Positions 1 to 9,126 of a stretch of 64,000 nucleotides of DNA are shown here, one piece after another. The translations under genes and the position numbers were made by a program. Location: the NCBI RefSeq assembly GCF_037892605.1, contig NZ_JBBKTU010000001.1, positions 3,162,001 to 3,226,000 of the forward strand. The letters are read 5' to 3'. Every line of letters begins with the position of its first letter. The stretch's first letter is position 1. The stretch is from Lacibacter sp. H407 (GTDB lineage Bacteria > Bacteroidota > Bacteroidia > Chitinophagales > Chitinophagaceae). The notes below the pieces were generated by a model. The model was not told the DNA's origin, ran no database searches, and saw only the letters and a list, made by a program, of their open reading frames with translations.

Positions 1-1551
1 TAAAATGATCAACTCACCGGAAGGAGTTAATTGCATTGTTCCTTGTGTAACAGGAGAAGAAATGATCTCACATGCTTGTTCGGTTTTGAATGCTTCTTTT
101 TTTAACCGATATCCCATGCGGCTGCTTTGCGGACTGATACTGAATGTGCCTCCCGACAAAATTGCTTTTGATGCATCATCCATATAATTCCATTCAGCAC
201 CTTTAATGATACGAATATTGCTCGTGGCGTAGTCAGGCGCTGTAATATTTAATGAAACAACAGCGCCTGCTTTCAGCACCGTCATTAATGTTTTCTGTAA
301 AGGAGATAAGTTTATTCTTAGTTTTAATTCATCGCTCTTTTGCAATGGCCTCCCTTGATAGCCTCCAGCTTTTACCAACAAATCAGTTGCAGAACTATCC
401 AAGAACTCATCAGCCTCAAAACCTCCAGCCACGGCCATGTATAACCGAAAACCATGGATGGGTTGTTTGCATTCGATCATACTTCCTTTTGAAATGAAAA
501 CCGGTTGATTGAGTTGAATGATGGTATGTTCTGTTTGTGGTTGTAAACCGGAACCTGTAAAAGCAATGACTGCATCCTGTAAAAAACGAAAACGGTGCGG
601 CGATTGTGTGATTTCCAATACAGCTTCTTTTGGATCGTTTCCAATCAATGTATTTGCAAGTTGGGCTGTATATTCATCCATTGCTCCGCTTTTGCTTACG
701 CCAAACTGCAAGTAGCGAGTGCGTCCTGTATTTTGCAGCGTAGTTAAGAAACCACATTGTTCAATATGGATAATCTGTTTTTTCTTGTCAGATATTCTCT
801 TCGGATGATTGATGCTGTTTGTTAAATTCCGTCCCATGAGGTCGTCTGACGAATCATACTTTTCAAATTCATTTATAGTGATAGCTTTGAATTTTACTTC
901 GTCACCTGCTTTTAATAAAAACGGATTATCTTTTTGCAGATCAAAAATATTGATAGGAGTTCTGCCAATAATATTCCATCCGCCGGGTGTTGCAAACGGA
1001 TAGATGCCGGTTTGATTTCCTGCAATAGCAACAGAACCGGGTGGAACCTGCAATCGTGGTTGTGTTTTTCGTTGTGTGGTCAAACGTTCATCCACTGTTC
1101 CCATATACGGAAAGCCGGGTGTAAAGCCGATCATAAATACATGATAGGATTTACCTTGATGCAGTTGAATAATTTCTTCAATGGAAAGTTGTAGCGATGC
1201 GGAAAGTTCCTGCAAGTCGATCCCGAAACTTTCTTCGTAACAAACGGGGATCGTAATCACTGATCGTTCAACAACTGAATCAATTGCAACGCTTTCGTTC
1301 TGTAAGATGTTTTTCAATTGCTTGATGACTGTTGCTGCAATTGTTTCTTCTGATTTTGCGATCTGCAGCGGATCATAATAAACAGCCAGTGAATTATACG
1401 CCGGTACTGTTTCAATAAAACCAACAAATGGATATTGCTCAATCAATTGCTTTGCCTGCATCAAACGCTCATGAATACTGCTTTCTATGGTTGATCCAAA
1501 AGAAAGCAGTACCGACGATTCGTTGACGGGTATGTATGTAACATCCTGCAT
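1..1551 (-). CDS. pxpBC: Fused 5-oxoprolinase subunits B and C (PxpB-PxpC), C-terminus cut by window edge
   Basis: The minus-strand frame is open from ATG at 1551 to base 1 (517 codons, no stop), so the gene continues beyond the left edge. Residues 1 to about 225 match PxpB/KipI (allophanate hydrolase subunit 1 fold), with the signature HVFMIGFTPGFPYMG and an IAGNQTGIYPFATPGGW segment. After a short linker, residues from about 260 match PxpC/KipA (subunit 2 fold), with LTTLQNTGR, QFGVSKSGAMDEY and ITQSPHRFRF. With PxpA, these subunits perform ATP-dependent cleavage of 5-oxoproline to glutamate. Most bacteria encode B and C as separate adjacent genes; here the two domains are in one frame, which I checked codon by codon. 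PxpA is not in the window. The fusion is certain; substrate assignment rests on family knowledge. Confidence 0.85.
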   Translation of the reverse strand, partial: MQDVTYIPVNESSVLLSFGSTIESSIHERLMQAKQLIEQYPFVGFIETVPAYNSLAVYYDPLQIAKSEETIAATVIKQLKNILQNESVAIDSVVERSVITIPVCYEESFGIDLQELSASLQLSIEEIIQLHQGKSYHVFMIGFTPGFPYMGTVDERLTTQRKTQPRLQVPPGSVAIAGNQTGIYPFATPGGWNIIGRTPINIFDLQKDNPFLLKAGDEVKFKAITINEFEKYDSSDDLMGRNLTNSINHPKRISDKKKQIIHIEQCGFLTTLQNTGRTRYLQFGVSKSGAMDEYTAQLANTLIGNDPKEAVLEITQSPHRFRFLQDAVIAFTGSGLQPQTEHTIIQLNQPVFISKGSMIECKQPIHGFRLYMAVAGGFEADEFLDSSATDLLVKAGGYQGRPLQKSDELKLRINLSPLQKTLMTVLKAGAVVSLNITAPDYATSNIRIIKGAEWNYMDDASKAILSGGTFSISPQSSRMGYRLKKEAFKTEQACEIISSPVTQGTMQLTPSGELIIL

Positions 1552-1584
1552 GAACAATGAAAGTACAAAATCAGTAAACACAAA

Positions 1585-1603
1585 CGCCCCGTAAAACGGG
1601 GCG
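1585..1603 (-). terminator. Intrinsic terminator of pyk
   Basis: A perfect 7-bp GC stem (CGCCCCG / CGGGGCG) with a 5-nt loop lies 28 bp past the pyk stop. On the minus strand it is followed by a T-rich run (TTTGTGTTT). It separates pyk from the pxpBC gene. Confidence 0.75.
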
Positions 1604-1630
1604 CTGAATTGTATTTGTATAAAACGATGA

Positions 1631-3124
1631 TTATTCGACTACGGTCAGTTTGATGAGGTTGGTTGGCAAATGCAGATGAACCGGTGTACTTCCTGTGTTC
1701 ACAACAATTTCACCTGTTTGTACAAAACCACGCTCTTTTAAAATATTAATCTGATCAGCAATGATATCATCCACGCTGATCTCTTCTGAATAATAAAATG
1801 CTCGAACGCCCCAGCTTAAACTCAACTGATTTACAAGTTTCCGTTCTTTTGTAAAAATGAACAACGGTGCTTTTGGACGGAAGCTGCTCAACATAAAACC
1901 GGTGTAGCCGCTCAGCGTCATACCGATCAATGCACTTGCATTTACATCTTTTGCAATTTCGCAGGCGTTGTAACAGATCGCATCACTTAAGAACGAAGGT
2001 GAGTGGGGTTGTGGTTTCAGATCTTCTTCACGATCGTAACGATAGTAAGAACTTCCTTCCACTTCTTCAATGATCTTCACCATTGTCTCCACTACCAGCG
2101 ATGGATGATTACCTGTTGCTGTTTCACCACTTAACATCACGGCATCAGCACCTTCCAATACGGCATTGGCTACGTCGGTAATTTCACTCCGGTTTGGCTT
2201 TACACGGTCGATCATACTCTCCATCATCTGTGTTGCCACAATAACGGGCTTGGCACGATGGATACATTTCTTGATAATATCTTTCTGGATCAATGGTACT
2301 TGTTCAACCGGAAGTTCAACACCCAGATCGCCACGTGCGATCATAATACCATCGCTTTCGATAATGATATCACGGATGTTGGCAACAGCTTCAGGCTTTT
2401 CAATTTTTGCAATGATCTTGCTTTTGCTTTTGCGTTCATCCAGTTTGTTACGCAGAATAATAATGTCTTTTACGTTTCGTACAAACGAAAGCGCCACCCA
2501 ATCCAGTTCCTGATCGATGATAAATTCAAGATCAGCCAGATCTTTATCAGTCAATGCAGGTAAAGAAATTTTTGTATCGGGTAAATTGATCCCTTTTTTT
2601 GAAGAAAGTTTTCCGCCCAATGTAACCTGCACCTGCACATCTTTTTCACGAGTGATGCCAATTACTTTTACTTCCAGTTTTCCATCGTCGATCAAAATGA
2701 TATTGCCTGGCTTTACATCTTTATGCAAATCGGGATACGATACATAAATGCGTTCTTTGGTGCCGATCAATTTTTCATTGGTGAATGTCAATACATCACC
2801 TTCTGAAACTTCAATACCACCCCCTTCCATTTCACCTACACGGAGTTTTGGACCTTGCAGATCGCCAAGAATGGCAATGTTGTACGGTTCATTCTTATTG
2901 ATGTTGCGGATATGCTCAATGATCTGTGCTTTGTCTTCGTGTGCACCATGTGAAAAGTTCAAGCGAAACACATTTACACCGGCCCTTACCAGTTCTAAAA
3001 GCTTATCGTATGTATCGCATGCAGGTCCAACAGTAGCCACGATCTTTGTTCGATGGCCCATGTGTCGTTTTCCTGCTTCCTTATCCATTTCGGTGTGCAA
3101 ATATTTTGAAACTGACTTCGACAT
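1631..3124 (-). CDS. pyk: Pyruvate kinase
   Basis: The 497-aa protein transfers phosphate from phosphoenolpyruvate to ADP in the last step of glycolysis, in the cytosol. Visible landmarks are FRLNFSHG (residues 53-60, substrate and K+ binding), GDLQGPKLRVG (about 87-97), the metal-binding stretch IARGDLGVELP, and VATQMMESM followed by RSEITDVANAVLEGADAVMLSGETA. A C-terminal domain typical of allosteric pyruvate kinases follows. An N-terminal extension of about 20 residues precedes the usual RTKIVATVGP start; an internal Met at 13 could be used instead. It lies 89 bp downstream of pfkA on the same strand, so the two irreversible glycolytic kinases probably form one transcription unit. Confidence 0.97.
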   Translation of the reverse strand: MSKSVSKYLHTEMDKEAGKRHMGHRTKIVATVGPACDTYDKLLELVRAGVNVFRLNFSHGAHEDKAQIIEHIRNINKNEPYNIAILGDLQGPKLRVGEMEGGGIEVSEGDVLTFTNEKLIGTKERIYVSYPDLHKDVKPGNIILIDDGKLEVKVIGITREKDVQVQVTLGGKLSSKKGINLPDTKISLPALTDKDLADLEFIIDQELDWVALSFVRNVKDIIILRNKLDERKSKSKIIAKIEKPEAVANIRDIIIESDGIMIARGDLGVELPVEQVPLIQKDIIKKCIHRAKPVIVATQMMESMIDRVKPNRSEITDVANAVLEGADAVMLSGETATGNHPSLVVETMVKIIEEVEGSSYYRYDREEDLKPQPHSPSFLSDAICYNACEIAKDVNASALIGMTLSGYTGFMLSSFRPKAPLFIFTKERKLVNQLSLSWGVRAFYYSEEISVDDIIADQINILKERGFVQTGEIVVNTGSTPVHLHLPTNLIKLTVVE

Positions 3125-3213
3125 AGTCTGAAAGTTTGTTTGGTTTAGTGTAATCGTTATGTGTGCGGCGCAATCGCCTGTTCAATTGTAAACTAAAAAC
3201 GCTGAGGTGTTTC

Positions 3214-4197
3214 TTAACTGGCCAGGATCTTCACGATCTTCATCCACTCATCGCTGATGCGTTGTTTTGCCTTCACAGCTTTATCCAACGGTGTAAAATG
3301 AAGTTTGTTATTCATGATACCGATCATGGTATTGTGTTTGCCCTCGATCAATGCATCAACAGCGGCATAACCCAAACGGCTTGCGATCAAACGATCCAGA
3401 CAAGTAGGAGAGCCTCCACGTTGAATATGTCCGAGAATACAAACACGTGTATCAAGATGTGGTAAACGTTTTTTGATGATAGTGGCTACTTCATTGGCAC
3501 CACCTGTTTCATCACCTTCAGCTACCACGATCATGTTCACTAATTTTTTACGGCGCTCTTTTTCTTCCAGCGAATCAACTACCAACTCAAGATCGGTTTT
3601 TGTTTCGGGAATTAAAATATGTTCTGCACCGGTGGCAATACCACTGTGCAAGGCAATATAACCTGCATCACGGCCCATCACTTCAATAATAAACAGGCGG
3701 TCATGTGCATCGGCTGTATCACGAATTTTATCAATAGCTTCAACTGCTGTGTTTACAGCCGTATCAAAACCAATTGTAAAATCGCTGCCGGCAATATCTT
3801 TATCAATTGTGCCGGGCAAACCAATACAAGGGATATCGTGCTCGTTAGAAAATTTTTGTGCACCACGGAAGCTGCCATCGCCACCAATGATCACCAAACC
3901 ATCAATGCCATGTTTCTTTAAATTGTCGAATGCTTTTTTGCGACCGGCAGGTTCAAAGAAATCTTTGCTGCGTGCAGTTTTGAGGATGGTTCCACCCCGT
4001 TGAATAATATTGGCTACGCTGCGGCTGTGCATTGGAACAATGTCATCATCGATCATTCCCTGATATCCACGCATAATACCAAACACTTCCATATTGTGAT
4101 AAAGACCTGTGCGTACAACAGCTCTGATGGCTGCATTCATTCCCGGCGCATCTCCGCCCGAGGTTAAAACGCCGATCTTCGTTACTTTTTTACTCAT
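3214..4197 (-). CDS. pfkA: ATP-dependent 6-phosphofructokinase
   Basis: The 327-aa protein phosphorylates fructose 6-phosphate to the 1,6-bisphosphate. It opens with the nucleotide-binding motif GVLTSGGDAPGMNAAIR, followed by IIGGDGSFRGA and the catalytic segment PGTIDKDIAGSDFTIGFDTA. The Gly in GGDGS and in PGTID is the pattern of ATP-dependent rather than PPi-dependent enzymes. The usual Asn of TIDND is Lys here. MGRDAGYIAL and GHIQRGGSP (substrate and effector contacts) are intact. Length is typical for the bacterial enzyme (about 320 aa). It is the first gene of the probable pfkA-pyk unit. Confidence 0.97.
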   Translation of the reverse strand: MSKKVTKIGVLTSGGDAPGMNAAIRAVVRTGLYHNMEVFGIMRGYQGMIDDDIVPMHSRSVANIIQRGGTILKTARSKDFFEPAGRKKAFDNLKKHGIDGLVIIGGDGSFRGAQKFSNEHDIPCIGLPGTIDKDIAGSDFTIGFDTAVNTAVEAIDKIRDTADAHDRLFIIEVMGRDAGYIALHSGIATGAEHILIPETKTDLELVVDSLEEKERRKKLVNMIVVAEGDETGGANEVATIIKKRLPHLDTRVCILGHIQRGGSPTCLDRLIASRLGYAAVDALIEGKHNTMIGIMNNKLHFTPLDKAVKAKQRISDEWMKIVKILAS

Positions 4198-4480
4198 TAT
4201 TAATCAATTAGTCATTCAGGTGTCAGGAAAGCCTTCTTCGTTTTCGCATGGTACTGAATTTCAAGAAGTGCCAAAAATAAGGAAATGCCATGATAACGAT
4301 TGTTCGCTGATGGTTTTCAAACGTTTGCAGCGCAATCAATTAACAACAAAACGCCTTTTGCGGTTAGCGGATGCCTTTTCTCGAGTGATTCAATTCGATT
4401 TGATGAGGCTTTCAGTCAGAATCGGTTGTATTGCATTGATTTTTAATAACAGGTTTCAATTCATTTCTTATATTCAGTTT

Positions 4481-5377
4481 ATGAAAGTGTTTGTAACCGG
4501 AGCAAACGGATTGTTGGGTCAGCACCTCATTCGCCAGTTAGTGGATGAGGGTAAGTTTGTGATCCATGCTACGGGTAAAGGCCCCAGCCGTTTATCGTAT
4601 GGCGAAAAGAATGGGGTTACTTATCATCAGTTAGATATTACCGATTTTAAACGATCCCAGGCACTTGTGGAGAAAATTTCTCCACATATTCTTATTCATG
4701 CCGCCGCTGTTACACAACCCAACGATTGTGCAGCCGATAAAACTACTTGCTGGAAAACAAATGTGGGGGCTACAAGAACCTTGTTGAAGGCCGCACAAAA
4801 AGCAAAATCTTATTTCATTTACATCAGCAGCGATTTTGTTTTTGATGGGAATGATGGTCCGTACGATGAATCGGCAACTCCCAATCCCATTAATGATTAC
4901 GGCGAAAGCAAATTACTGGCCGAAGAAATGGTGGAGATGAGTGGTTTGCATTGGGCTATTGTAAGAACAGTATTGTTGTATGGCGGAAAAATTCCGGGCG
5001 GACGACCCAATTTTATACAATGGGTAAAAGATAAACTCACGGCAGGTGAAACCATTCAGGTAGTAGATGATCAATTTCGCACACCAACTTATGTAGAAGA
5101 TTTAGCGAAAGGAATTTTGTTGGTGTTGATGAAGCATGCAAAAGGTGTGTTTCATATTTCAGGGCGGGAGATGTGCACGCCCTATCAATTAGCAACTACT
5201 GTTGCCAATCTTTTACAACTCGATGAAAGTTTGATTGAAAAAGTAACAGCGGCATCTTTTGCAGAACCGGCGAAACGACCACCGAAGACGGGTTTTATTA
5301 TCACAAAGGCGGTAAAAGAGTTAGGTTATGTGCCCGTTAAATTAGAAGATGGGTTGAAGCGTGTGTTCGGACTTTAG
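4481..5377 (+). CDS. SDR-family sugar-nucleotide reductase (RfbD/dTDP-4-dehydrorhamnose reductase-like)
   Basis: I start this gene at ATG 4481, giving 298 aa; the reading frame stays open upstream into pfkA, but those codons do not look like protein. The N-terminus is a Rossmann NAD(P)-binding fold with GANGLLG (residues 7-13). The extended-SDR catalytic triad is visible as YISSDFVFDG (Ser 116/117) and Y140-GES-K144. The segment QFRTPTYVEDLA is typical of RfbD-like reductases. Such enzymes reduce dTDP-4-keto-rhamnose or related sugars, but no rhamnose-pathway partner genes are nearby, so the substrate is unproven. It is divergent from pfkA and followed after 49 bp by the CHAD gene. Confidence 0.8.
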   Translation: MKVFVTGANGLLGQHLIRQLVDEGKFVIHATGKGPSRLSYGEKNGVTYHQLDITDFKRSQALVEKISPHILIHAAAVTQPNDCAADKTTCWKTNVGATRTLLKAAQKAKSYFIYISSDFVFDGNDGPYDESATPNPINDYGESKLLAEEMVEMSGLHWAIVRTVLLYGGKIPGGRPNFIQWVKDKLTAGETIQVVDDQFRTPTYVEDLAKGILLVLMKHAKGVFHISGREMCTPYQLATTVANLLQLDESLIEKVTAASFAEPAKRPPKTGFIITKAVKELGYVPVKLEDGLKRVFGL

Positions 5378-5426
5378 CGGAACTTTGCAGAATAGATGAA
5401 TTGAACGGTCGAAAAACGAACAGGTC

Positions 5427-6221
5427 ATGAGTGTGGTAAGAGAATATAGTGAAAAGCAAATTAGTTCTGCTCTCCATCTGCTGGAACAATACAACACTGC
5501 CTCAAATGAAGAAGTGTTACACCAGTTAAGAGTGAGCCTTAAAAAAATAAAAGCTGTTCTTGATCACCTACGCACTCTCCATCCCAAGAAAATAAAGTCA
5601 ACTCGTAAAAAACTTCAACTTGTTTTTCATGCAGCTGGTTCTTTGCGTGAAGCGCAACTTCGTTTGAAATGGCTTGCTGAGAAAAAACTCCTGCTGTTAA
5701 TTCGGCACTCATCTTTTGATCAGAAAATAAAGGAGGAAGAGGAATTATTTGTTACTAACAAACACGGCCACCTTAAAAAACTAAAATCTGTCAGTGAAGA
5801 AATTGATAAGTACTTAAAAAAAGTTGAGGAAGAGGATTTGCTCCGGTATGCGTTAGAGCTGAAAGCAAAACTTCAAGAGCAATTGCCAATTGTTTTAAAG
5901 GACAATTGGCATGCGTTGCGCAAGTTGATCAAACAATTACTATATGCTTATCATTGGCTTACTGAACAGGATAAATTAAAAGTGCTGACAGTTACAGCTT
6001 ATAAAAGGCTGGACATGTTGCAGGAGAATATTGGTATTTGGCATGATGTGGTTGATTTACAGCAATGGCTAACGGATGGACAATTCTTTCTCAGTAAAGA
6101 GAAATCTGTAAAGCAACAATTCAATAAGGCATTTGCCTTGGTGCAGAAGGATATTGAAGTGAAAGAAAAAGTAGTGATGAAGCAGTTGCAAGCAATTAAA
6201 AAGCCGGCCAACCAAAAATGA
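5427..6221 (+). CDS. CHAD-domain protein
   Basis: The 264-aa, highly basic, all-helical protein carries the CHAD signature near its start: EVLHQLRVSLKKIKAVLDHLR (about residues 29-49, a conserved His-Arg helix with many Lys). A second His-containing repeat is visible around WHALRKLIKQLLYAYHW. CHAD domains (conserved histidine alpha-helical domain) bind polyphosphate and localise to polyphosphate granules. No triphosphate tunnel metalloenzyme (CYTH) domain is fused, and no ppk is in the window. The stop codon lies inside a hairpin at 6201-6232 that probably terminates both this gene and the convergent gene. The domain call is good; the biological role is inferred from the family. Confidence 0.75.
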   Translation: MSVVREYSEKQISSALHLLEQYNTASNEEVLHQLRVSLKKIKAVLDHLRTLHPKKIKSTRKKLQLVFHAAGSLREAQLRLKWLAEKKLLLLIRHSSFDQKIKEEEELFVTNKHGHLKKLKSVSEEIDKYLKKVEEEDLLRYALELKAKLQEQLPIVLKDNWHALRKLIKQLLYAYHWLTEQDKLKVLTVTAYKRLDMLQENIGIWHDVVDLQQWLTDGQFFLSKEKSVKQQFNKAFALVQKDIEVKEKVVMKQLQAIKKPANQK

Positions 6222-6232
6222 TTGACCGGCTT
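6201..6232. terminator. Bidirectional terminator between convergent genes
   Basis: The stem AAGCCGGCC / GACCGGCTT (one mismatch) spans the TGA of the CHAD gene at 6219-6221. It is A-rich on one flank and T-rich on the other, so it can serve both convergent transcripts. Confidence 0.6.
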
Positions 6233-6248
6233 CTGTATAAATTTTCAA

Positions 6249-7163
6249 TTACTTTTTTAACGGGAGAAAAACTTCTGCCATCATACATCTTGCACTTCCG
6301 CCGCCGTTTGTTTCAATGGTAGTAAGATCGGAATGAATGATGGGGTTATAGCCTTCCAATTCCTTCACTTGCGCAGGAGTCAATGCATTGTAGGCCTGGC
6401 TGCTCATCACTAAATAACGCTGACCGGTTTTGTTTTCAACCTGCAACATGTTCCCTGCAAATTGATTCATCTGTTTGTAAGAAATTTCGACGATCTTTTT
6501 GCCGCTATCGGTAATTGTATCAAAAACATTGTCACGCTCTGCTTCATCACGAATACTGTCTAAACAGATCACTACGTATTGATCGGCCACACACATCATT
6601 ACATTGGTGTGATAGATTTCGCCTCCCTTTTCATCAACGCTGTAAAAACTGCAGGGCGTGTAATTCATCTTGCTGCACCATTCTTCAAATACAGTTTTAT
6701 CAGTGCGTGGCGAAAGACAGGCGTACGCAATTTTCTTTTCCCTGTCTAACACCATACTGCCGGTACCTTCTAAAAAATGATCATCGTTTTCTTTTGAAGT
6801 AAAGTCGATCTGCTGCTTCACGTCAAACTTTGCAGCAATGGTATCGAGTACATGTTGTTTACGTTCGGCTCTTCTGTTTGTTGCATACATGGGGTAGAGC
6901 ACAATACTGCCATCATGGTGAAAACTGATCCAGTTATTGGGGAAGATGCTATCGGGTGTATGTGGTTGCGGCGTGTCTTGCACAACTGTAACATCCACAC
7001 CAGCTGCAGTTAGTTTTTGTACAAAGCCATCAAACTCAGCTTCGGCTTTTTGCTGTGCATTTTCATTGCTGCCTTCTTGCTGAAACGCATTGTTTACTGC
7101 TGTTTCAGCATTGAAATCAAAAGCAACGGGTTTGATCATTAATAAATGCGATGTTGTTTGCAT
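6249..7163 (-). CDS. Arginine deiminase-related guanidine-modifying hydrolase (CtlX-like)
   Basis: The 304-aa protein belongs to the amidinotransferase/deiminase pentein superfamily. The candidate catalytic set is PDSIFPNNW (about 70-78, substrate Asp), FLEGTGSMV (Glu 132), YHTNVMM (His 185) and the nucleophile Cys 293 in NGGGSARCMMAEVF. This layout matches proteins annotated as citrulline utilisation hydrolase CtlX or arginine deiminase-related. It is followed upstream on the same strand by a second deiminase gene 103 bp away, with a large hairpin between them, so the two act in the same or sequential steps of arginine or citrulline breakdown (inference). The exact substrate cannot be read from sequence. 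Confidence 0.8.
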   Translation of the reverse strand: MQTTSHLLMIKPVAFDFNAETAVNNAFQQEGSNENAQQKAEAEFDGFVQKLTAAGVDVTVVQDTPQPHTPDSIFPNNWISFHHDGSIVLYPMYATNRRAERKQHVLDTIAAKFDVKQQIDFTSKENDDHFLEGTGSMVLDREKKIAYACLSPRTDKTVFEEWCSKMNYTPCSFYSVDEKGGEIYHTNVMMCVADQYVVICLDSIRDEAERDNVFDTITDSGKKIVEISYKQMNQFAGNMLQVENKTGQRYLVMSSQAYNALTPAQVKELEGYNPIIHSDLTTIETNGGGSARCMMAEVFLPLKK

Positions 7164-7203
7164 TTTGGTTCATTGTTAATGGTTCATAGTTCGTAGTAAT
7201 ACG

Positions 7204-7259
7204 GTTACGGGTTATGAGTTGAATGTTATGAGTGGGGTCCTTAACTCATAACCCGTAAC
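7204..7259. repeat. Long perfect inverted repeat between two deiminase genes
   Basis: A 17-bp perfect stem (GTTACGGGTTATGAGTT and its complement at 7243-7259) encloses a 22-nt loop. Partial extra copies of the same words (GTTATGAGT in the loop, CTTAACTTATAACTT just after) suggest a small tandem or REP-like family rather than a simple terminator. It lies in the 103-bp gap between the two deiminase genes. Confidence 0.7.
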
Positions 7260-7266
7260 GCTTAAC

Positions 7267-8781
7267 TTATAACTTGTCTCGTAGTAAAGGCATACTCATA
7301 CAATGGCTGCCGCCCCTTGCTCTTGAAAGTTCAGCACTTGGCAGTAAGATCAATGTGTTCTCGATTTTTTCAGGATCTACACCATTTTCGAATTGCTGAA
7401 ACGCTTCGGTGGTGGTGAGTACATTGAACCCCGCTTCTTTAAAAGCATCTGCTGTTTTATCGTTACGATCATAACCAATCACAACACCTTCTTTAACGGC
7501 AACTACATTACAGCTGTCGGTCCATTGTTCTCGCTCATCGTGTGGAAACAGGTTGCCGCCGCTGTAAATAATTTTTACATCTTCCGGGTTGGCGCCGAAA
7601 TCCTCCACACTTATTTGTCTTAATAATGATTCAATACCGGGAAGCCGTTTGTGAATACTGTAATCTTTTGTTTTAATGTACGGCTCGTTCGTTGGTTTCT
7701 GGAATTGCAGAATTTCTACCTGTTCCATTTCCAATTGACGTGGATTATGTGACAGCTTGTTTACATAACTATGTCTGCTGATATGTTCAGCCCGTAAAAT
7801 GCGTTCTGAAAAACGACCATACAACACCCAAACATTTCGTTTCACCTGTGTAAAGATGGTATCGATATGCATTTGTGCACGGTTCTTTGGAATTTTCACA
7901 ACCGATACTTTTTCAATACCCAGTTCAGGTTTGCTGAATAATGTGTGAACCATTTCATTTACTGCACTGCTGCTGGTACGTATACTGCAGCCGATCACAA
8001 AATGTTTGGGATGGATCATCATGACATCACCACCTTCAATGGTAATGATGCGGTGTTTACGTTCTTCTTCTTCATACAAAAAGAAGTCGCTTTCTTCAAT
8101 GATCTCCATTACTTTTTGCGGCTCATCTTTAAAGAAATAATAGAGCGATAAAAATTTAGTGAGCAACGATTCTCTTCTGCGTGCAACAGTAGCCATGCGA
8201 CTCAGCAGAATGTGATCTTTCACCATAATGCCGATATCACGGGTAAAGATGAAGTTGGGAATAGGAGGGAAGATGTATTGATCTTCCTGTGTGCCCATTG
8301 CTTCGGCAGGTAAAATGCCTGTAATGAAAATTTTTGCAAGCAGTGGAGCATCATTAATATTTTCCAATACCTGCTGAATGGCGTAACTCGATTCTTCGTA
8401 AGAGCATATTGCTGATATTAACCGGAGCTTTACTTTTTCATCTTTGATAATTTCAGCCAGCAATTGTTGTGTGTCAAGTACTTTGTCGCTGTTGAAATAT
8501 TCATCTTTGCCGGGAATATAACACCACGACTTTTTTTCTTCGTCGGCAGTTTGCTGGTATTGGTTGATGTAGTTTACTTTTTCCTTGTCGAGAAAATACA
8601 ATAAGAGTTTTACATAATGATTGTATTCTTTCTGCATTTTGTTGAGGTGTACAATATCATCGTAGAGGTTATCGGCAAACGTACCCGGGATAATCTTGCC
8701 AATGCCACCATCAGGACTATGAATAACTAATTTCCGCAATCGTCCTAATTCGTTTTCAACGTAATAATTATGTTGAGCCAT
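7267..8781 (-). CDS. Arginine deiminase-family protein
   Basis: The 504-aa pentein-fold protein has the full arginine deiminase signature in order: FTRD (residues 179-182), EGGDV (249-253), MHIDT (304-308, catalytic His) and the nucleophile Cys 494 in ARGGSHCMSMPL near the C-terminus. Arginine deiminase converts arginine to citrulline and ammonia in the cytosol. The protein is about 90 residues longer than classical ArcA (about 410 aa); the extra length lies in the N-terminal 170 residues before FTRD. No carbamate kinase or ornithine transcarbamylase gene is adjacent, so a full ATP-yielding ADI pathway is not supported here. It pairs with the CtlX-like gene downstream. Confidence 0.85.
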   Translation of the reverse strand: MAQHNYYVENELGRLRKLVIHSPDGGIGKIIPGTFADNLYDDIVHLNKMQKEYNHYVKLLLYFLDKEKVNYINQYQQTADEEKKSWCYIPGKDEYFNSDKVLDTQQLLAEIIKDEKVKLRLISAICSYEESSYAIQQVLENINDAPLLAKIFITGILPAEAMGTQEDQYIFPPIPNFIFTRDIGIMVKDHILLSRMATVARRRESLLTKFLSLYYFFKDEPQKVMEIIEESDFFLYEEEERKHRIITIEGGDVMMIHPKHFVIGCSIRTSSSAVNEMVHTLFSKPELGIEKVSVVKIPKNRAQMHIDTIFTQVKRNVWVLYGRFSERILRAEHISRHSYVNKLSHNPRQLEMEQVEILQFQKPTNEPYIKTKDYSIHKRLPGIESLLRQISVEDFGANPEDVKIIYSGGNLFPHDEREQWTDSCNVVAVKEGVVIGYDRNDKTADAFKEAGFNVLTTTEAFQQFENGVDPEKIENTLILLPSAELSRARGGSHCMSMPLLRDKL

Positions 8782-9126
8782 AAAAGAAATATTTAAATGA
8801 TAAGTGTTTCGTTCTTGAATATAGTGAAAACAGGGAGTTCTTCAGCCAGTAACGTGTCATCGGTCATTAAATAAAAATTAATACGAATGCTTACGCACAG
8901 TTATACTGAAAACAAGTTGGAACAAGTGAATTAGTAATCGGGCAAACTGCCTTCACCTGCAGCGATCAGGTTGAGGAAATATGGCAGCAGGTTATTTGTA
9001 GTGATATGTTTCTGTAAAAACATACTGCAAGATAAGGAAATAAGACCTAAGGGCAAAAGAGAGCCGTTCATTAACTGTTCATTTGAAAATTGTATAGTAA
9101 TTTGAATTTAATCAATGTGATGAAAT
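8782..9126. other. 345-bp intergenic region with two very short minus-strand frames
   Basis: No gene is confidently called here. On the minus strand a 30-codon frame (9023 down to 8931, starting MFLQKHITTNNLLPYFLN) is followed by a 24-codon frame (8867 down to 8793, MTDDTLLAEELPVFTIF) that stops just upstream of the deiminase start. Both read like plausible protein rather than random codons. They could be tiny leader genes or a decayed gene split by stops. The last part must also hold the promoter of the plus-strand gene at 9127. Confidence 0.3.
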
